Shown here: positions 16,872-27,158 of the stretch, one piece after another
How positions within the stretch are numbered: the first letter of the stretch is position 1
Layout of the letters: each line of letters opens with the position of its first letter
Origin: Rhodocyclaceae bacterium
GTDB lineage: Bacteria; Pseudomonadota; Gammaproteobacteria; Burkholderiales; Rhodocyclaceae
Direction of reading: 5' to 3'
DNA length: 64,000 bases
Assembly: GCA_016704145.1 (NCBI GenBank)
Contig: JADJAS010000003.1
Coordinates: forward strand, 1-64,000
Made by a program: the position numbers and the translations under genes
Notes under the pieces: generated by a model
The model's database searches: none
What the model was told of the DNA's origin: nothing
Seen by the model: only the letters and a program-made list of their open reading frames with translations

Positions 16872-18220
16872 CGCTGCTTGCCCTTGGCCGGCTTGCGCGT
16901 GGTGGGTGCCGACTTTGCCTTCGATTTTCCCTTGACGGCGGCAGCCGCCTTGGCCGGTTTCGCCGACTTGACCGACTTGCCTTTCTTGCCCGGCTTGGCC
17001 TTGGCGGGCTTGGCCTTGGCGGGTTCGGCGGCGGGAAGCTTGGGCAGGTGCGCGGCCAGCTGTTCCGGCAGCTGCGCACCCGGACCGGGCACCAGCAGGT
17101 TGAGGCCCGGCCGCGGTCGGGCCTTGACGCCGATGCCGTTGAGCTGTTTGAGGTAGGCCAGATCCAGGCCGTAACGCGCGGCGATGCGTTCGAATTTTTC
17201 GCCCCTGGCCAGTACGTGCGTGCGCCAGTTGGCCAGCGGCCTCGCTTGCGCTTCGTGGCGGGCCAGATTGCCCAGAAAAGTTTCCACCTTGTCGGCGGGC
17301 ACCACCAGTTGGGTGTCCTGGTCACCCTTGATCAAAGGCCGGTGATAGGCCGGGTTGAGCGCGATGAATTCCTCCACCGGCATCTCGGCGAGTTTGGCGG
17401 CGAGGGTGACGTCCATGTCGCCGGGCAGCGCCACCGTGCCGAAATACGGCCGGTTGGGCAAATCGTCGAGTCGAAAGCCGAACAGTTCCGGCTGTGCGAC
17501 GATGTTCTTCAGCGCTTGCAACTTCGGCACGTAATAGCGGGTTTCGCCCGGCATGCTCAGGCTGGCGTAATCGGTCGGCAGGCCGAGTGCCTGATTCTTG
17601 GCGATGGCGCGCCCTACCGCGCCTTCCCCCCAGTTGTAGGAGGCCAGCGCCAGGTGCCAGTCGCCATGCCTTTCATACACGTTGTGGAGGTAGTCGAGCG
17701 CCGCCGAGGTGGAGGCGACGACGTCGCGCCGTTCGTCGCGCCACCAGTTCTGCTCCAGCGCGTAATTCTTGCCAGTGGAGGGAATGAATTGCCACATGCC
17801 CAGCGCGCGGGCCGGCGACGCCGCCAGCGGATTGAACGAACTCTCGACCATCGGCAACAAGGCCAGTTCGGTCGGCATGCCGCGCCGCTCGAGTTCGTCG
17901 ACGATGTGATGCAGGTATTTCCTGCCGCGCGCCAGCGTCCGTTGCAGCAGGTCGGGCCGGTTGAGGTACCAGGCCTGGCGATCGGCCACCAGCGGACTGT
18001 CGAGGTCGGGCATGCCGAAGCCGTTGCGGATGCGCTGCCACAGGTTGTCCGGGTCGGCCGTGAGGTCGATGGTCGGCGTCGGTGGCGGGCTGCCCGAGAC
18101 TTGCTGCGTGACTTCGGCAACCGTCCGGGCATCGCCGGGTTCGACCACCGATGCCCGGGCGGGAAGCGCCAGCCCGGTGAGGATGGCGAGCGCGACAAGC
18201 AATGGGAAGCGAAACGACAT
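16868..18220 (-). CDS. Membrane-bound lytic murein transglycosylase, MltD-like
   Basis: 450 residues from ATG 18220, chosen because it directly starts the signal peptide MSFRFPLLVALAILTGLALP; an earlier in-frame start adds 21 non-signal residues. The lysozyme-like SLT domain has the catalytic glutamate in PMVESSFNPLAASPARALG and the GMWQFIPSTGKNY motif. Later motifs include YNWGEGAVGRAI. A LysM-like segment is near residue 360 (HVLARGEKFERIAARYGL). The last 60 residues are a Lys/Ala/Pro-rich low-complexity tail. It cleaves peptidoglycan to 1,6-anhydro products in the periplasm. Confidence 0.88.
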   Translation of the reverse strand: MSFRFPLLVALAILTGLALPARASVVEPGDARTVAEVTQQVSGSPPPTPTIDLTADPDNLWQRIRNGFGMPDLDSPLVADRQAWYLNRPDLLQRTLARGRKYLHHIVDELERRGMPTELALLPMVESSFNPLAASPARALGMWQFIPSTGKNYALEQNWWRDERRDVVASTSAALDYLHNVYERHGDWHLALASYNWGEGAVGRAIAKNQALGLPTDYASLSMPGETRYYVPKLQALKNIVAQPELFGFRLDDLPNRPYFGTVALPGDMDVTLAAKLAEMPVEEFIALNPAYHRPLIKGDQDTQLVVPADKVETFLGNLARHEAQARPLANWRTHVLARGEKFERIAARYGLDLAYLKQLNGIGVKARPRPGLNLLVPGPGAQLPEQLAAHLPKLPAAEPAKAKPAKAKPGKKGKSVKSAKPAKAAAAVKGKSKAKSAPTTRKPAKGKQR

Positions 18221-18264
18221 GGCGACGATTCTATCGGGTTGGATCGGCCGCCAGCGGTCTTCGG

Positions 18265-19035
18265 TCAGAAGTGATCCCGCCATTCCCGCAGGGTGGCGAA
18301 TACTTCCAGTTCGTCGATGGGCGTCCGCCCCAGCCTTCGCGCCGCGGCATCGATCACGCCGGGCTCGCGGCAGCGCAGGAAGGGACTGGTGGCGAGTTCG
18401 TCGGCCAGCGTGAATGGCACGGTGGGTTGTCCGGCGGCCAGGCGCCGGCTCACGTCGCTCGCACGGGCATCGATGGCGGGGTTGCCCGGCTCGACGGTGC
18501 GCGCGAAGCGGATGCCGAACTCAGTGTATTCATGCGCCGAGTAGATCAAAGTCAGCGGCGGCAGAGCGCCGATCTTGCCCAGCGCGGCGTGAAGTTGCGC
18601 CGCGGTGCCCTCGAACAGCCGGCCGCAGCCGCAGCCGAACAGGGTATCGCCACAGAATAGCGACCCTGGGCGATAATAGCCAAGGTGGCCACGCGTATGG
18701 CCGGCGAAGTCGAGTACGTCGAGGTCGATGTCGAGCCCGGGCAAACCGATCCGGTCGCCGCCGCGCAGCGGATGCGTGGTGCCGACGATGGGTTCGACGG
18801 CCGGCGCGAATACCGGCACCGGGTGGCGGGCGGTCAATTCGGCGATGCCACCCGTGTGGTCGCGGTGATGGTGGGTGATCATGATCGCGGCGAGCCGCTC
18901 GCCCGATTCGGTGAGATGTCGCAGGACCGGCGTGGCGTCGCCCGGGTCGACGACGACCAGCGACTGGTCGCGGCGCAGGCACCAGATATAGTTGTCCTCG
19001 AAGGCGGGCAACGGAAAAATGTCCAGAGGCTTCAT
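18265..19035 (-). CDS. gloB: Hydroxyacylglutathione hydrolase (glyoxalase II)
   Basis: 256 residues from ATG 19035. It is a metallo-beta-lactamase fold enzyme that hydrolyses S-lactoylglutathione in methylglyoxal detoxification. The metal motif THHHRDHTGG lies near residue 54, with further ligands in DFAGHTRGHLGYY and LFCGDTLFGCGCGRLFEG, which is typical of GloB. The neighbours (methyltransferase, rnhA, dnaQ on the opposite strand) reproduce the E. coli gloB-yafS-rnhA-dnaQ order. Confidence 0.94.
   Translation of the reverse strand: MKPLDIFPLPAFEDNYIWCLRRDQSLVVVDPGDATPVLRHLTESGERLAAIMITHHHRDHTGGIAELTARHPVPVFAPAVEPIVGTTHPLRGGDRIGLPGLDIDLDVLDFAGHTRGHLGYYRPGSLFCGDTLFGCGCGRLFEGTAAQLHAALGKIGALPPLTLIYSAHEYTEFGIRFARTVEPGNPAIDARASDVSRRLAAGQPTVPFTLADELATSPFLRCREPGVIDAAARRLGRTPIDELEVFATLREWRDHF
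18548..18570 (+). repeat. AAAGTCAG dispersed 23-bp repeat, copy 6
   Basis: AAAGTCAG then CGGCGGCAGAGCGCC, antisense to gloB, where the gene encodes GALPPLTL. Confidence 0.65.
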
Positions 19036-19050
19036 AGGCAAGCATTGTAA

Positions 19051-19770
19051 ATGTCGGCGCAAGGATTCTCCGATTGGCTGGAAACACCCCAGGGGCGGTA
19101 TGTGCTCGACTGGGAGCAGGCCAAGCATGACCAGTTGGTTGTCGACATCTTCGGCTTCAATGCCGTGCAGATCGGCTGGCCGGGCCTGGACTACCTGCGC
19201 GCCAATCGCATGCCGTTTCGCTTTCGCTGCGACGACGGCGACCGGTTGATCGAGGCGCGGGCCGATTTGCATCATCTCCCTTTTGCCGGCAATAGTCTCG
19301 ATCTCATCGTGCTGCCGCACATCCTCGAGTTCGACGCCAATCCCCACCAGATTCTGCGCGAGGTCGAGCGCGTGCTGGTTCCCGAGGGCAGCGTGGTTGT
19401 CACCGGTTTCAATCCGTACAGCCTGTGGGGTGCGCGCCGCAGTCTGGCCAGGCGCACCCAGTTGCCGCCGTTTGCGGGCCGCTACATCAGCGTGGCGCGG
19501 CTCAAGGACTGGTTCGCCCTCCTTGGGCTCGAACCGCACGCCGGCGCCTTCGGCTGCTACGCGCCGGCCGTGACCGAGGAGAAATGGCTGGCGCGCTTTC
19601 GCTTCCTCGATGCCGCCGGCGACCGCTGGTGGCCGATCGGCGGTGCCGTCTATGTCATCCAGGCGATCAAGCGCCAGCATGGCATGCGCATGATTCTGCC
19701 GGCCTGGCGCGAGCGCAAGGCCCGCGCCAAGGCGCTGGCGCCGGTGGCGCAACGGACGGACCAGCAATGA
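19051..19770 (+). CDS. SAM-dependent methyltransferase, YafS-like
   Basis: 239 residues. It is a class I methyltransferase of the type-11 group. The usual glycine-rich motif I is poorly conserved, but the ADLHHLPFAGNSLDLIVLPHILEF segment resembles motifs II-III. EVERVLVPEGSVVVTGFNPYSLWG is the post-motif typical of YafS. It is divergent from gloB (15 bases between starts), and its stop overlaps the rnhA start (ATGA). The substrate is unknown. Confidence 0.82.
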   Translation: MSAQGFSDWLETPQGRYVLDWEQAKHDQLVVDIFGFNAVQIGWPGLDYLRANRMPFRFRCDDGDRLIEARADLHHLPFAGNSLDLIVLPHILEFDANPHQILREVERVLVPEGSVVVTGFNPYSLWGARRSLARRTQLPPFAGRYISVARLKDWFALLGLEPHAGAFGCYAPAVTEEKWLARFRFLDAAGDRWWPIGGAVYVIQAIKRQHGMRMILPAWRERKARAKALAPVAQRTDQQ

Positions 19771-20219
19771 CTGCGGCGCCGGAAGCGGTCGATATCTACA
19801 CCGACGGCGCTTGCAGCGGCAACCCCGGCCCAGGCGGCTGGGGCGCGATCCTGCGCTGGAACGGGCGGGAGCGGGAAATGTTCGGCTACGATCCGGCGAC
19901 CACCAACAACCGCATGGAGATGACCGCGGTCATCGAGGCCTTGCGCTCGCTGACGCGGAGCGTGCCGCTGCGTGTGCACACCGATTCGCAATACGTGCAG
20001 AAAGGCATGACGGAGTGGATTCACGGCTGGAAGCGGCGCGGCTGGAAAACGGCCGGCAAGGAGCCCGTGAAGAACGAGGACCTCTGGCGAGAACTGGACA
20101 AACTGGCCGCGGGCCATGCCGTCGAATGGCTCTGGGTGCGCGGCCATGCCGGGCATCCCGAGAACGAGCGGGCCGACGAACTGGCCCGACGCGGCATCGA
20201 ATTGAAACGGGGAAGCTGA
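19767..20219 (+). CDS. rnhA: Ribonuclease HI
   Basis: 150 residues, start ATG overlapping the previous stop. It removes RNA from RNA-DNA hybrids. Acidic catalytic residues lie in IYTDGACSGNPGPGGWG (Asp), NNRMEMTAVIEAL (Glu), VHTDSQYV (Asp) and NERADELA (Asp). The basic handle KRRGWKTAGKEPVKN is present. It is followed by dnaQ after one base. Confidence 0.96.
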   Translation: MTAAPEAVDIYTDGACSGNPGPGGWGAILRWNGREREMFGYDPATTNNRMEMTAVIEALRSLTRSVPLRVHTDSQYVQKGMTEWIHGWKRRGWKTAGKEPVKNEDLWRELDKLAAGHAVEWLWVRGHAGHPENERADELARRGIELKRGS

Positions 20220-20220
20220 A

Positions 20221-20928
20221 TTGAGACAGATCGTTCTGGACACGGAAACCACGGGCCTTTATGCGAAGAACGGCGACCGCATTGTCGAAATCGGCTGCGT
20301 CGAACTGGTGGATCGCAAGCCGACCGGCCGGCGGCTGCACAAGTACCTGAATCCCGAACGCGAAGTGCCGATCGAGGCGCAGCGCATCCATGGCTTGACC
20401 GACGAGTTCCTTGCCGACAAGCCGAAGTTCCGCGAAGTGGCAGCGGAACTGGCCGACTTCATCCGCGAATCGGAACTGGTGATCCACAACGCCGCCTTCG
20501 ACATGGAGTTCCTCGATGTCGAGTTCGGTCGGCTCGGCGATGCCGGCATGGAGAGCGCCCGCAGGCTATGCGCCGGCATTGTCGATACGCTCAAGATGGC
20601 GCGCGACATGCGTCCCGGCAAGCGCAATTCTCTAGACGCCCTGTGTGGCGAATACGCCGTCGACAACTCGAATCGCCAGTTCCACGGGGCATTGCTCGAC
20701 GCCCAGTTGCTGGCCGAGGTCTACCTGGCCATGACCCGCGGCCAGGAAAGCCTGGTCATGGACATCGACGAACCGATCGAGCCGGTCGTCCAGTTCGTCG
20801 CCGGCAGTCGACCGGTGCTGCGCGTCATTCGCGCCATGACGGACGAACTGGCCGAGCACACGCGGGTGCTCCAGGAAGTCGATAAGGAAAGCAAGGGCAA
20901 GTGCCTCTGGCTGGCCGCAGCAGGTTGA
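20221..20928 (+). CDS. dnaQ: DNA polymerase III epsilon subunit (proofreading exonuclease)
   Basis: 235 residues with a TTG start, chosen because translation from it gives the canonical RQIVLDTETTG N-terminus directly behind rnhA. The DEDDh exonuclease motifs are ExoI DTETTG, ExoII VIHNAAFDMEFLD, and ExoIII with FHGALLDAQLLAEVY. The C-terminal 45 residues should bind the alpha subunit. Linkage of rnhA and dnaQ is conserved, here in tandem rather than divergent as in E. coli. Confidence 0.94.
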   Translation: MRQIVLDTETTGLYAKNGDRIVEIGCVELVDRKPTGRRLHKYLNPEREVPIEAQRIHGLTDEFLADKPKFREVAAELADFIRESELVIHNAAFDMEFLDVEFGRLGDAGMESARRLCAGIVDTLKMARDMRPGKRNSLDALCGEYAVDNSNRQFHGALLDAQLLAEVYLAMTRGQESLVMDIDEPIEPVVQFVAGSRPVLRVIRAMTDELAEHTRVLQEVDKESKGKCLWLAAAG

Positions 20929-20982
20929 TCTTGCGCGGCCGCCGCGCGGAGGAGCCGATGGTCAGCGCTTGTTGTGTGTCGC

Positions 20983-22113
20983 CTACACCGTCTCCTCCTT
21001 CGCTCCATCGAGGAAGGTGGTGAATCCGGAGGGTTGGTGGGGGCCCAGGACAAAAGTCTCCAGGGTGCCGTAACCTGTCTGGCCATTTGCTGTCGCTCGC
21101 ACCATCTGATGCACATGCACATAGCGGTGGTCGAGTGCCGGCAGGGCGGCCACTTCCATGGCCTCGTAGGCCGTGACCAGTTCGCCCTTCCAGAGACCAT
21201 GGCCCCACTCGGGATGGTGGTAGCCGACGCCTGCCATGTGGAAACGCAGCAGAGGTTCCAGTTCGATACGGATTTCCCGGCCGCGCCGGTCGGTCAGGTC
21301 GATGCGGGCCGTCTTGGCGTAGCGGGTGCCTGGCTGCCACTCGATGCGATGCCGGGCGACCGGCATGGGCTCGATATTCCCGACGGCATGGGCATCGATA
21401 TCGTCACCGGCCGGTAGGCGGCAGGCGCCCAACTGGGTCGCGGTGCCGTCGGCGCTCTCGAAGGTATTGAACTGGGTGCCGAAGTCGCCGAAGTCCAGGG
21501 GCGCCCAGATCCAATAGACCTGGGGCGCGCGCTGCTTGCTGGGCGGCGCGCCGCCCTCGGGTTCGCCCACCGGCCGGATGCCCCAGGACTTGTCGCGGGC
21601 GCCCAGGCTCCGGGTGGCATTCACCTCGATGCGCCGGCCGCGCACGACGATATGGCCCTGCCAGCGGCCAAGCTGGGTGAAACGGGTCGTGTTCATGATC
21701 AGGCGGCCGTCGTCATGGAGCACGCTGCGCGGTTCTTCCTCGGCGTAGGTCCGGGCAGTGAAGCGCAGGTCGCATTCGATGCCGCTGTCGTTGGCCGTCA
21801 GCACCAGACGGAAGCTGCGCAGCGGTTCCAGAATTTGCAGGGATAGCGGCCCCACCACGAGTTCGCCGCGGTCTTCCGGAGCGCGGCGCGAGCCATGGAA
21901 GCAGTGCTGCACGCCATCGATGAGCACGGCGAAATGGGCATCCATGACCCGGCGGTTGGGATAAAGCCCGAGCGCCATCTCGAACATGAAACCGGCGCCC
22001 GTGTCGAAGCCGTTGGCCCAGTAGCGGTCGTAGAAATTGCGGTCGCTGCTGGCCGGCTGGGCAATCGGCTCGCAGGTCTGGTGAATGCAGTAGTCGTCGA
22101 AGCCGGTGATCAT
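20983..22113 (-). CDS. Conserved protein of unknown function, AttH/CrtC-like
   Basis: 376 residues from ATG 22113, which shares a base with the stop of the upstream gene (TGATG). No signal peptide. The sequence is beta-rich with many Trp, Arg and His residues. Examples are FYDRYWANGFDTG, HCFHGSRRAPEDRGELVVGPL, GARDKSWGIRPVGEP, and YHHPEWGHGLWKGELV. This layout resembles the tandem lipocalin-like AttH/CrtC group, often found near lipid, steroid or terpenoid genes. That assignment is tentative. It is co-transcribed with the polytopic membrane protein upstream. The catalytic role is unknown. Confidence 0.6.
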   Translation of the reverse strand: MITGFDDYCIHQTCEPIAQPASSDRNFYDRYWANGFDTGAGFMFEMALGLYPNRRVMDAHFAVLIDGVQHCFHGSRRAPEDRGELVVGPLSLQILEPLRSFRLVLTANDSGIECDLRFTARTYAEEEPRSVLHDDGRLIMNTTRFTQLGRWQGHIVVRGRRIEVNATRSLGARDKSWGIRPVGEPEGGAPPSKQRAPQVYWIWAPLDFGDFGTQFNTFESADGTATQLGACRLPAGDDIDAHAVGNIEPMPVARHRIEWQPGTRYAKTARIDLTDRRGREIRIELEPLLRFHMAGVGYHHPEWGHGLWKGELVTAYEAMEVAALPALDHRYVHVHQMVRATANGQTGYGTLETFVLGPHQPSGFTTFLDGAKEETV

Positions 22114-23285
22114 CAGCGTTCTCCCGTGGGCAATCGAGGGTCGGGCCTGGCGCGGTGGGCGGTGTCGAGCATGGCCACCAGAAGCCACAGTGCGCCCAGG
22201 ATGCCGAACACCAGGGCGAACTCGATGCCGGTCGCGGCGAGCAGGCCGCCGACAAACAGCACGGCGGCGCGAAACCTGGCCAGGGCGGCGAGTCGCCACC
22301 GCTGACTTTTCTGCCATGCCGCCTGCGCGCCGGGGCGTAGCCAGACGGGCAACAACTGCGCCACCGCGCCGCTGACCAGCGGCAGCAGGAAGCCGATCAG
22401 GAACAGCGGCAGCGCGTTGCGCGCGTTGCCGATGCCGACGCCATGCAGCAGACCATGAAACACGACGAGCATCAAGCCGGCCATCGCGGCGACCAGCAGC
22501 GGCGAGGCCTGGCGGGCTTGCCACAAGCGCGGCCCGAAGGCACGCAGCGCGTCGACCAGCAATCGCCCGAGCGGCCACGCGTAGGCCAGCGCACCGATGG
22601 CGGCCAGCGGCCACCACGCGCCGGCGCCGGCGGCGACGGCCAGGGCGCCGCCGGCGCTCCAGGGCAAGTCCCGGGCAAGCCGGCGCGCGGCGGCGGGATC
22701 CGGCTGTCCGAGCACCGTCGGCAGCAGCACCTGCAAGGTGCCGATGGCGGTGAGGCCGAGGAAGCCGAGGGTATTGATGTGCAGGTGGAACGCGCGCAAG
22801 GGGCCCGCCCAGGCCGGCACGATGGCCGAGAGGCCGACGGCGGTGAGGCCGAGGCCGAGACAGGCGAGTGCGGCGGCATACCAGCGCAGGCAGGCGTGTG
22901 GCCGGCCGAGGCAGGCGCGCCAGCGTCGGGCGATCCACTGGAGAAAGGCCAGCGTCGTGGCAAGGCCGAGCCATGGCGAGAGCAGGCGCAAGGCCTCGCT
23001 GCCGCGCACGAACCAGCCAACGATGCCCAGCGCCGCCAGCAGCGCGACCAGCGACATGGCGACCAGCGAACGGGGCGCTTCAGGGGTGCGCGTCAGCACC
23101 GGTGTGAAATATGTCATGGCGGCGAAGACCATGGGCATGGCGCCGACGGCGAACACGAGATGCCAGAACGCGGCCGGTGGCCAGTCGCGCCAAGCCGCGC
23201 CGCCAGCCAGTGCTAGCGCGGCGCCGGCGGCGGTCAGCGCCGCGAGCAGGGCGGGTGAATGATGGGGTTTGAGCTTTGGCGGCAT
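22113..23285 (-). CDS. Polytopic membrane protein, NnrS/heme-copper-oxidase-subunit-I-like
   Basis: 390 residues with about 11-12 hydrophobic segments. The start ATG 23285 gives MPPKLKPHHSPALLA followed by the first helix. Conserved-looking histidines include FWHLVFAVG and the HxH motif in RAFHLHINTLGFLGLTAIGTL, reminiscent of haem-copper oxidase-like and NnrS proteins. A later helix contains VVFHGLLHGVGIGNARN. A role in haem or metal binding in the membrane is inference from these histidines. The stop overlaps the start of the next gene. Confidence 0.6.
   Translation of the reverse strand: MPPKLKPHHSPALLAALTAAGAALALAGGAAWRDWPPAAFWHLVFAVGAMPMVFAAMTYFTPVLTRTPEAPRSLVAMSLVALLAALGIVGWFVRGSEALRLLSPWLGLATTLAFLQWIARRWRACLGRPHACLRWYAAALACLGLGLTAVGLSAIVPAWAGPLRAFHLHINTLGFLGLTAIGTLQVLLPTVLGQPDPAAARRLARDLPWSAGGALAVAAGAGAWWPLAAIGALAYAWPLGRLLVDALRAFGPRLWQARQASPLLVAAMAGLMLVVFHGLLHGVGIGNARNALPLFLIGFLLPLVSGAVAQLLPVWLRPGAQAAWQKSQRWRLAALARFRAAVLFVGGLLAATGIEFALVFGILGALWLLVAMLDTAHRARPDPRLPTGER
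22287..22309 (-). repeat. AAAGTCAG dispersed 23-bp repeat, copy 7
   Basis: Minus strand: AAAGTCAG then CGGTGGCGACTCGCC inside the NnrS-like gene, encoding KSQRWRLA. Confidence 0.7.
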
Positions 23286-23318
23286 GGCGTCATGATGCCT
23301 GAAAACCGCCGCGGAAAT

Positions 23319-23347
23319 TTGAGGGTCGAAAGCCTTTCCGGTATCAT
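23319..23347 (+). promoter_or_regulatory. pyrG promoter
   Basis: TTGAGG at 23319-23324, a 17-base spacer and TATCAT at 23342-23347 fit a sigma-70 promoter 26 bases before the pyrG start. It also lies just upstream of the divergent membrane-protein gene. Confidence 0.5.
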
Positions 23348-23372
23348 GCAAATTTCCCGCGGCCGTAGTTTC

Positions 23373-25007
23373 ATGACCAAATACGTTTTCGTCACCGGCG
23401 GTGTCGTGTCCAGTCTGGGCAAGGGCATCGCCGCCGCGTCGCTGGGGGCGATTCTCGAATCTCGCGGCATCAAGGTCACCCACCTCAAGCTCGACCCCTA
23501 CATCAACGTCGACCCCGGCACCATGTCGCCGTTCCAGCACGGCGAAGTGTTCGTCACCGAGGACGGCGCCGAGACCGACCTCGATCTCGGCCACTACGAG
23601 CGCTTCACCAGCGCCAAGATGGGCAAGCGCAACAACTTCACCACCGGCCAGATCTATGAGTCGGTGATCAAGAAGGAAAGGCGCGGCGAGTATCTCGGCA
23701 AGACGGTTCAGGTCATTCCGCACATTACCGACGAGATCAAGATCTTCATCAAGCGCGGTGCCGAGGGCGCCGATGTGGCGATCATCGAAGTCGGCGGCAC
23801 GGTGGGCGACATCGAGTCGCTGCCCTTCCTGGAAGCGATCCGCCAGATGGGCTTCGAGGAAGGCAGGAACAACGCCTGCTACATGCACCTGACGCTGCTG
23901 CCCTACATCCCGACCGCCGGCGAGCTGAAGACCAAGCCGACCCAGCACTCGGTCAAGGAACTGCGCGAGATCGGCATCCAGCCGGACATCCTGCTCTGCC
24001 GCGCCGACCGGCCGATTCCCGACGAGGAGCGGCGCAAGATCGCGCTGTTCACCAACGTCCAGCCCGAGGCGGTGATCGCCGCGCTCGACGCCGACTCGAT
24101 CTACAAGATTCCGGCCATGCTGCACGATCAGATGCTCGACGAGATCGTCTGCCACAAGCTCGGCATCCTGGCGAAGGCGGCCAATCTGTCGGTATGGAAG
24201 CAGCTGATCGACGCGCTGGAGCATCCGGAACAGGAGATCAACGTCGCCTTCGTCGGCAAGTACGTCGATCTCACCGAATCCTACAAGTCGCTTACCGAGG
24301 CGCTCGTTCACGCCGGCATGCACACGCGCAGCAAGGTGAAGATTCATTACCTCGACTCCGAGGAAATCGAGCGCAACGGTACGGCCTCACTGGCGACGAT
24401 GGACGCCATCCTTGTTCCCGGCGGGTTCGGCAAGCGCGGCACCGAGGGCAAGATCGCGGCGATCCGCTACGCTCGCGAGCATAAGGTGCCGTACCTGGGC
24501 ATTTGTCTGGGCATGCAGCTGGCCGTGGTCGAGTTCGCGCGCGATGTTGCCGGCATGGCCGGCGCGCATTCGACCGAGTTCGAGGCGCAGACGCCGTATC
24601 CGGTCATCGGCCTGATCACGGAATGGCTGGATCGCGAGGGTCGCGTCGAGAAACGCGACGAGAGCTCCGACCTCGGCGGCACCATGCGCCTCGGCGGGCA
24701 GGTCTGCCAGTTGCAGGAAGGCAGCCTGGCACGGCAGGTCTACGGAAAGACAGAGGTGGTGGAACGCCACCGCCATCGCTACGAGGTGAACAACACGCTG
24801 CTCGCGCAACTGGAAGCCAAGGGGCTGCGCGTGGCCGGCCGTGCGCCGGGCACGAATCTCTGCGAGATGATCGAACTGCCGCGGGATATCCATCCGTGGT
24901 TCGTCGGTTGCCAGTTCCATCCGGAATTCACCAGCAATCCGCGCAACGGGCATCCCCTGTTCTCGGCTTTCGTCAGGGCGGCGCTGGCGCAGAAGGCCAG
25001 GGCATGA
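23373..25007 (+). CDS. pyrG: CTP synthase
   Basis: 544 residues from ATG 23373, giving the canonical MTKYVFVTGGVVSSLGKG start; an in-frame upstream start adds 38 unrelated residues. The N-terminal synthase domain binds UTP and ATP. The C-terminal class I glutamine amidotransferase domain has the nucleophile in YLGICLGMQLAV and a catalytic His/Glu pair in CQFHPEFTS. It makes CTP from UTP and glutamine. It overlaps kdsA (ATGA), in the conserved pyrG-kdsA-eno-ftsB order. Confidence 0.97.
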   Translation: MTKYVFVTGGVVSSLGKGIAAASLGAILESRGIKVTHLKLDPYINVDPGTMSPFQHGEVFVTEDGAETDLDLGHYERFTSAKMGKRNNFTTGQIYESVIKKERRGEYLGKTVQVIPHITDEIKIFIKRGAEGADVAIIEVGGTVGDIESLPFLEAIRQMGFEEGRNNACYMHLTLLPYIPTAGELKTKPTQHSVKELREIGIQPDILLCRADRPIPDEERRKIALFTNVQPEAVIAALDADSIYKIPAMLHDQMLDEIVCHKLGILAKAANLSVWKQLIDALEHPEQEINVAFVGKYVDLTESYKSLTEALVHAGMHTRSKVKIHYLDSEEIERNGTASLATMDAILVPGGFGKRGTEGKIAAIRYAREHKVPYLGICLGMQLAVVEFARDVAGMAGAHSTEFEAQTPYPVIGLITEWLDREGRVEKRDESSDLGGTMRLGGQVCQLQEGSLARQVYGKTEVVERHRHRYEVNNTLLAQLEAKGLRVAGRAPGTNLCEMIELPRDIHPWFVGCQFHPEFTSNPRNGHPLFSAFVRAALAQKARA

Positions 25008-25828
25008 GGCTCTGTCACTTCGATGTCGGCCTTGACCGGCCGCTGTTCCTGATCGCCGGTCCGTGCGTCGCCGAGTCGAAGCAACTTTGCTTCGACATTG
25101 CGGGGCAGATGAAGGAAATCTGCGCCGAGCTGGGCATGCCGTACATCTTCAAGGCATCCTACGACAAGGCCAACCGCAGTTCGAGCAAATCCTTCCGCGG
25201 CCTCGGCATCGACGAAGGTCTCGCCATTCTCGCCGACGTGAAGAAGCAGATCGGCGTGCCGGTGCTGACCGACGTCCACGCCGAGGATGAGGTCGCGCAG
25301 GTCGCGGCGGTCGTGGATGTCTTGCAGACGCCGGCGTTTCTCTGCCGGCAGACCGATTTCATCCAGGTCGTGGCGGCGGCTGGCAAGCCGGTGAATATCA
25401 AGAAGGGACAGTTCCTCGCGCCGGGCGACATGAAACAGGTCGTTGCCAAGGCGAAAGAGGCCAACGGCAATACCGACACCATCATGGTCTGCGAGCGCGG
25501 CGTGTCGTTCGGCTACAACAACCTCGTCTCGGACATGCGCTCGCTGGCGATCATGCGCGAGACCGGCTGCCCGGTGGTGTTCGACGCGACCCATTCGGTG
25601 CAACTGCCGGGCGGGCAGGGCACGAGTTCCGGCGGGCAACGCGAGTTCGTGCCGGTGCTGGCGCGCGCGGCGGTGGCGGTCGGTGTCGCCGGCCTGTTCA
25701 TGGAGACGCATCCGGATCCGCCCCGAGCGCTGTCGGACGGGCCGAACTCGTGGCCGTTGGCTATGATGAAAGAGTTACTGGAAACCTTGAGGGAACTGGA
25801 TGCCGTGACCAAGCGCCGCGGTTGCTGA
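25004..25828 (+). CDS. kdsA: 3-deoxy-8-phosphooctulonate synthase
   Basis: 274 residues. It condenses arabinose-5-phosphate and phosphoenolpyruvate to KDO-8-phosphate for lipopolysaccharide. Typical motifs: FLIAGPCVAES, FKASYDKANRSS, VLTDVHAEDEV and MVCERGVSFGYNNLVSDMR. The start overlaps the pyrG stop. The metal-type cysteine is absent at the N-terminus (IAGPCV is the common Cys of the family), so metal dependence cannot be decided by eye. Its presence indicates an outer membrane with LPS. Confidence 0.96.
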   Translation: MRLCHFDVGLDRPLFLIAGPCVAESKQLCFDIAGQMKEICAELGMPYIFKASYDKANRSSSKSFRGLGIDEGLAILADVKKQIGVPVLTDVHAEDEVAQVAAVVDVLQTPAFLCRQTDFIQVVAAAGKPVNIKKGQFLAPGDMKQVVAKAKEANGNTDTIMVCERGVSFGYNNLVSDMRSLAIMRETGCPVVFDATHSVQLPGGQGTSSGGQREFVPVLARAAVAVGVAGLFMETHPDPPRALSDGPNSWPLAMMKELLETLRELDAVTKRRGC

Positions 25829-25856
25829 TTTTTATCGCCAATATTGGAGTGGAATC

Positions 25857-27143
<1,287 letters not shown>

Positions 27144-27158
27144 GTCGTCCGTTTCGCC

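Noticed and set aside
16868..17060. Repetitive GGCTTGGCCTTGGCGG-like DNA as a tandem repeat or CRISPR array
   Set aside because: It encodes the Lys/Ala/Pro-rich tail of the lytic transglycosylase; there are no regular spacers.
20933..20947. GCGCGG-CCG-CCGCGC hairpin between dnaQ and the convergent gene as a terminator
   Set aside because: The palindrome is real but has no T-tract on either strand, so termination cannot be claimed.
23286..24347. Extended reading frame of the NnrS-like gene into pyrG (744 codons)
   Set aside because: The extension is antisense to pyrG; ATG 23285 gives a normal membrane-protein start.
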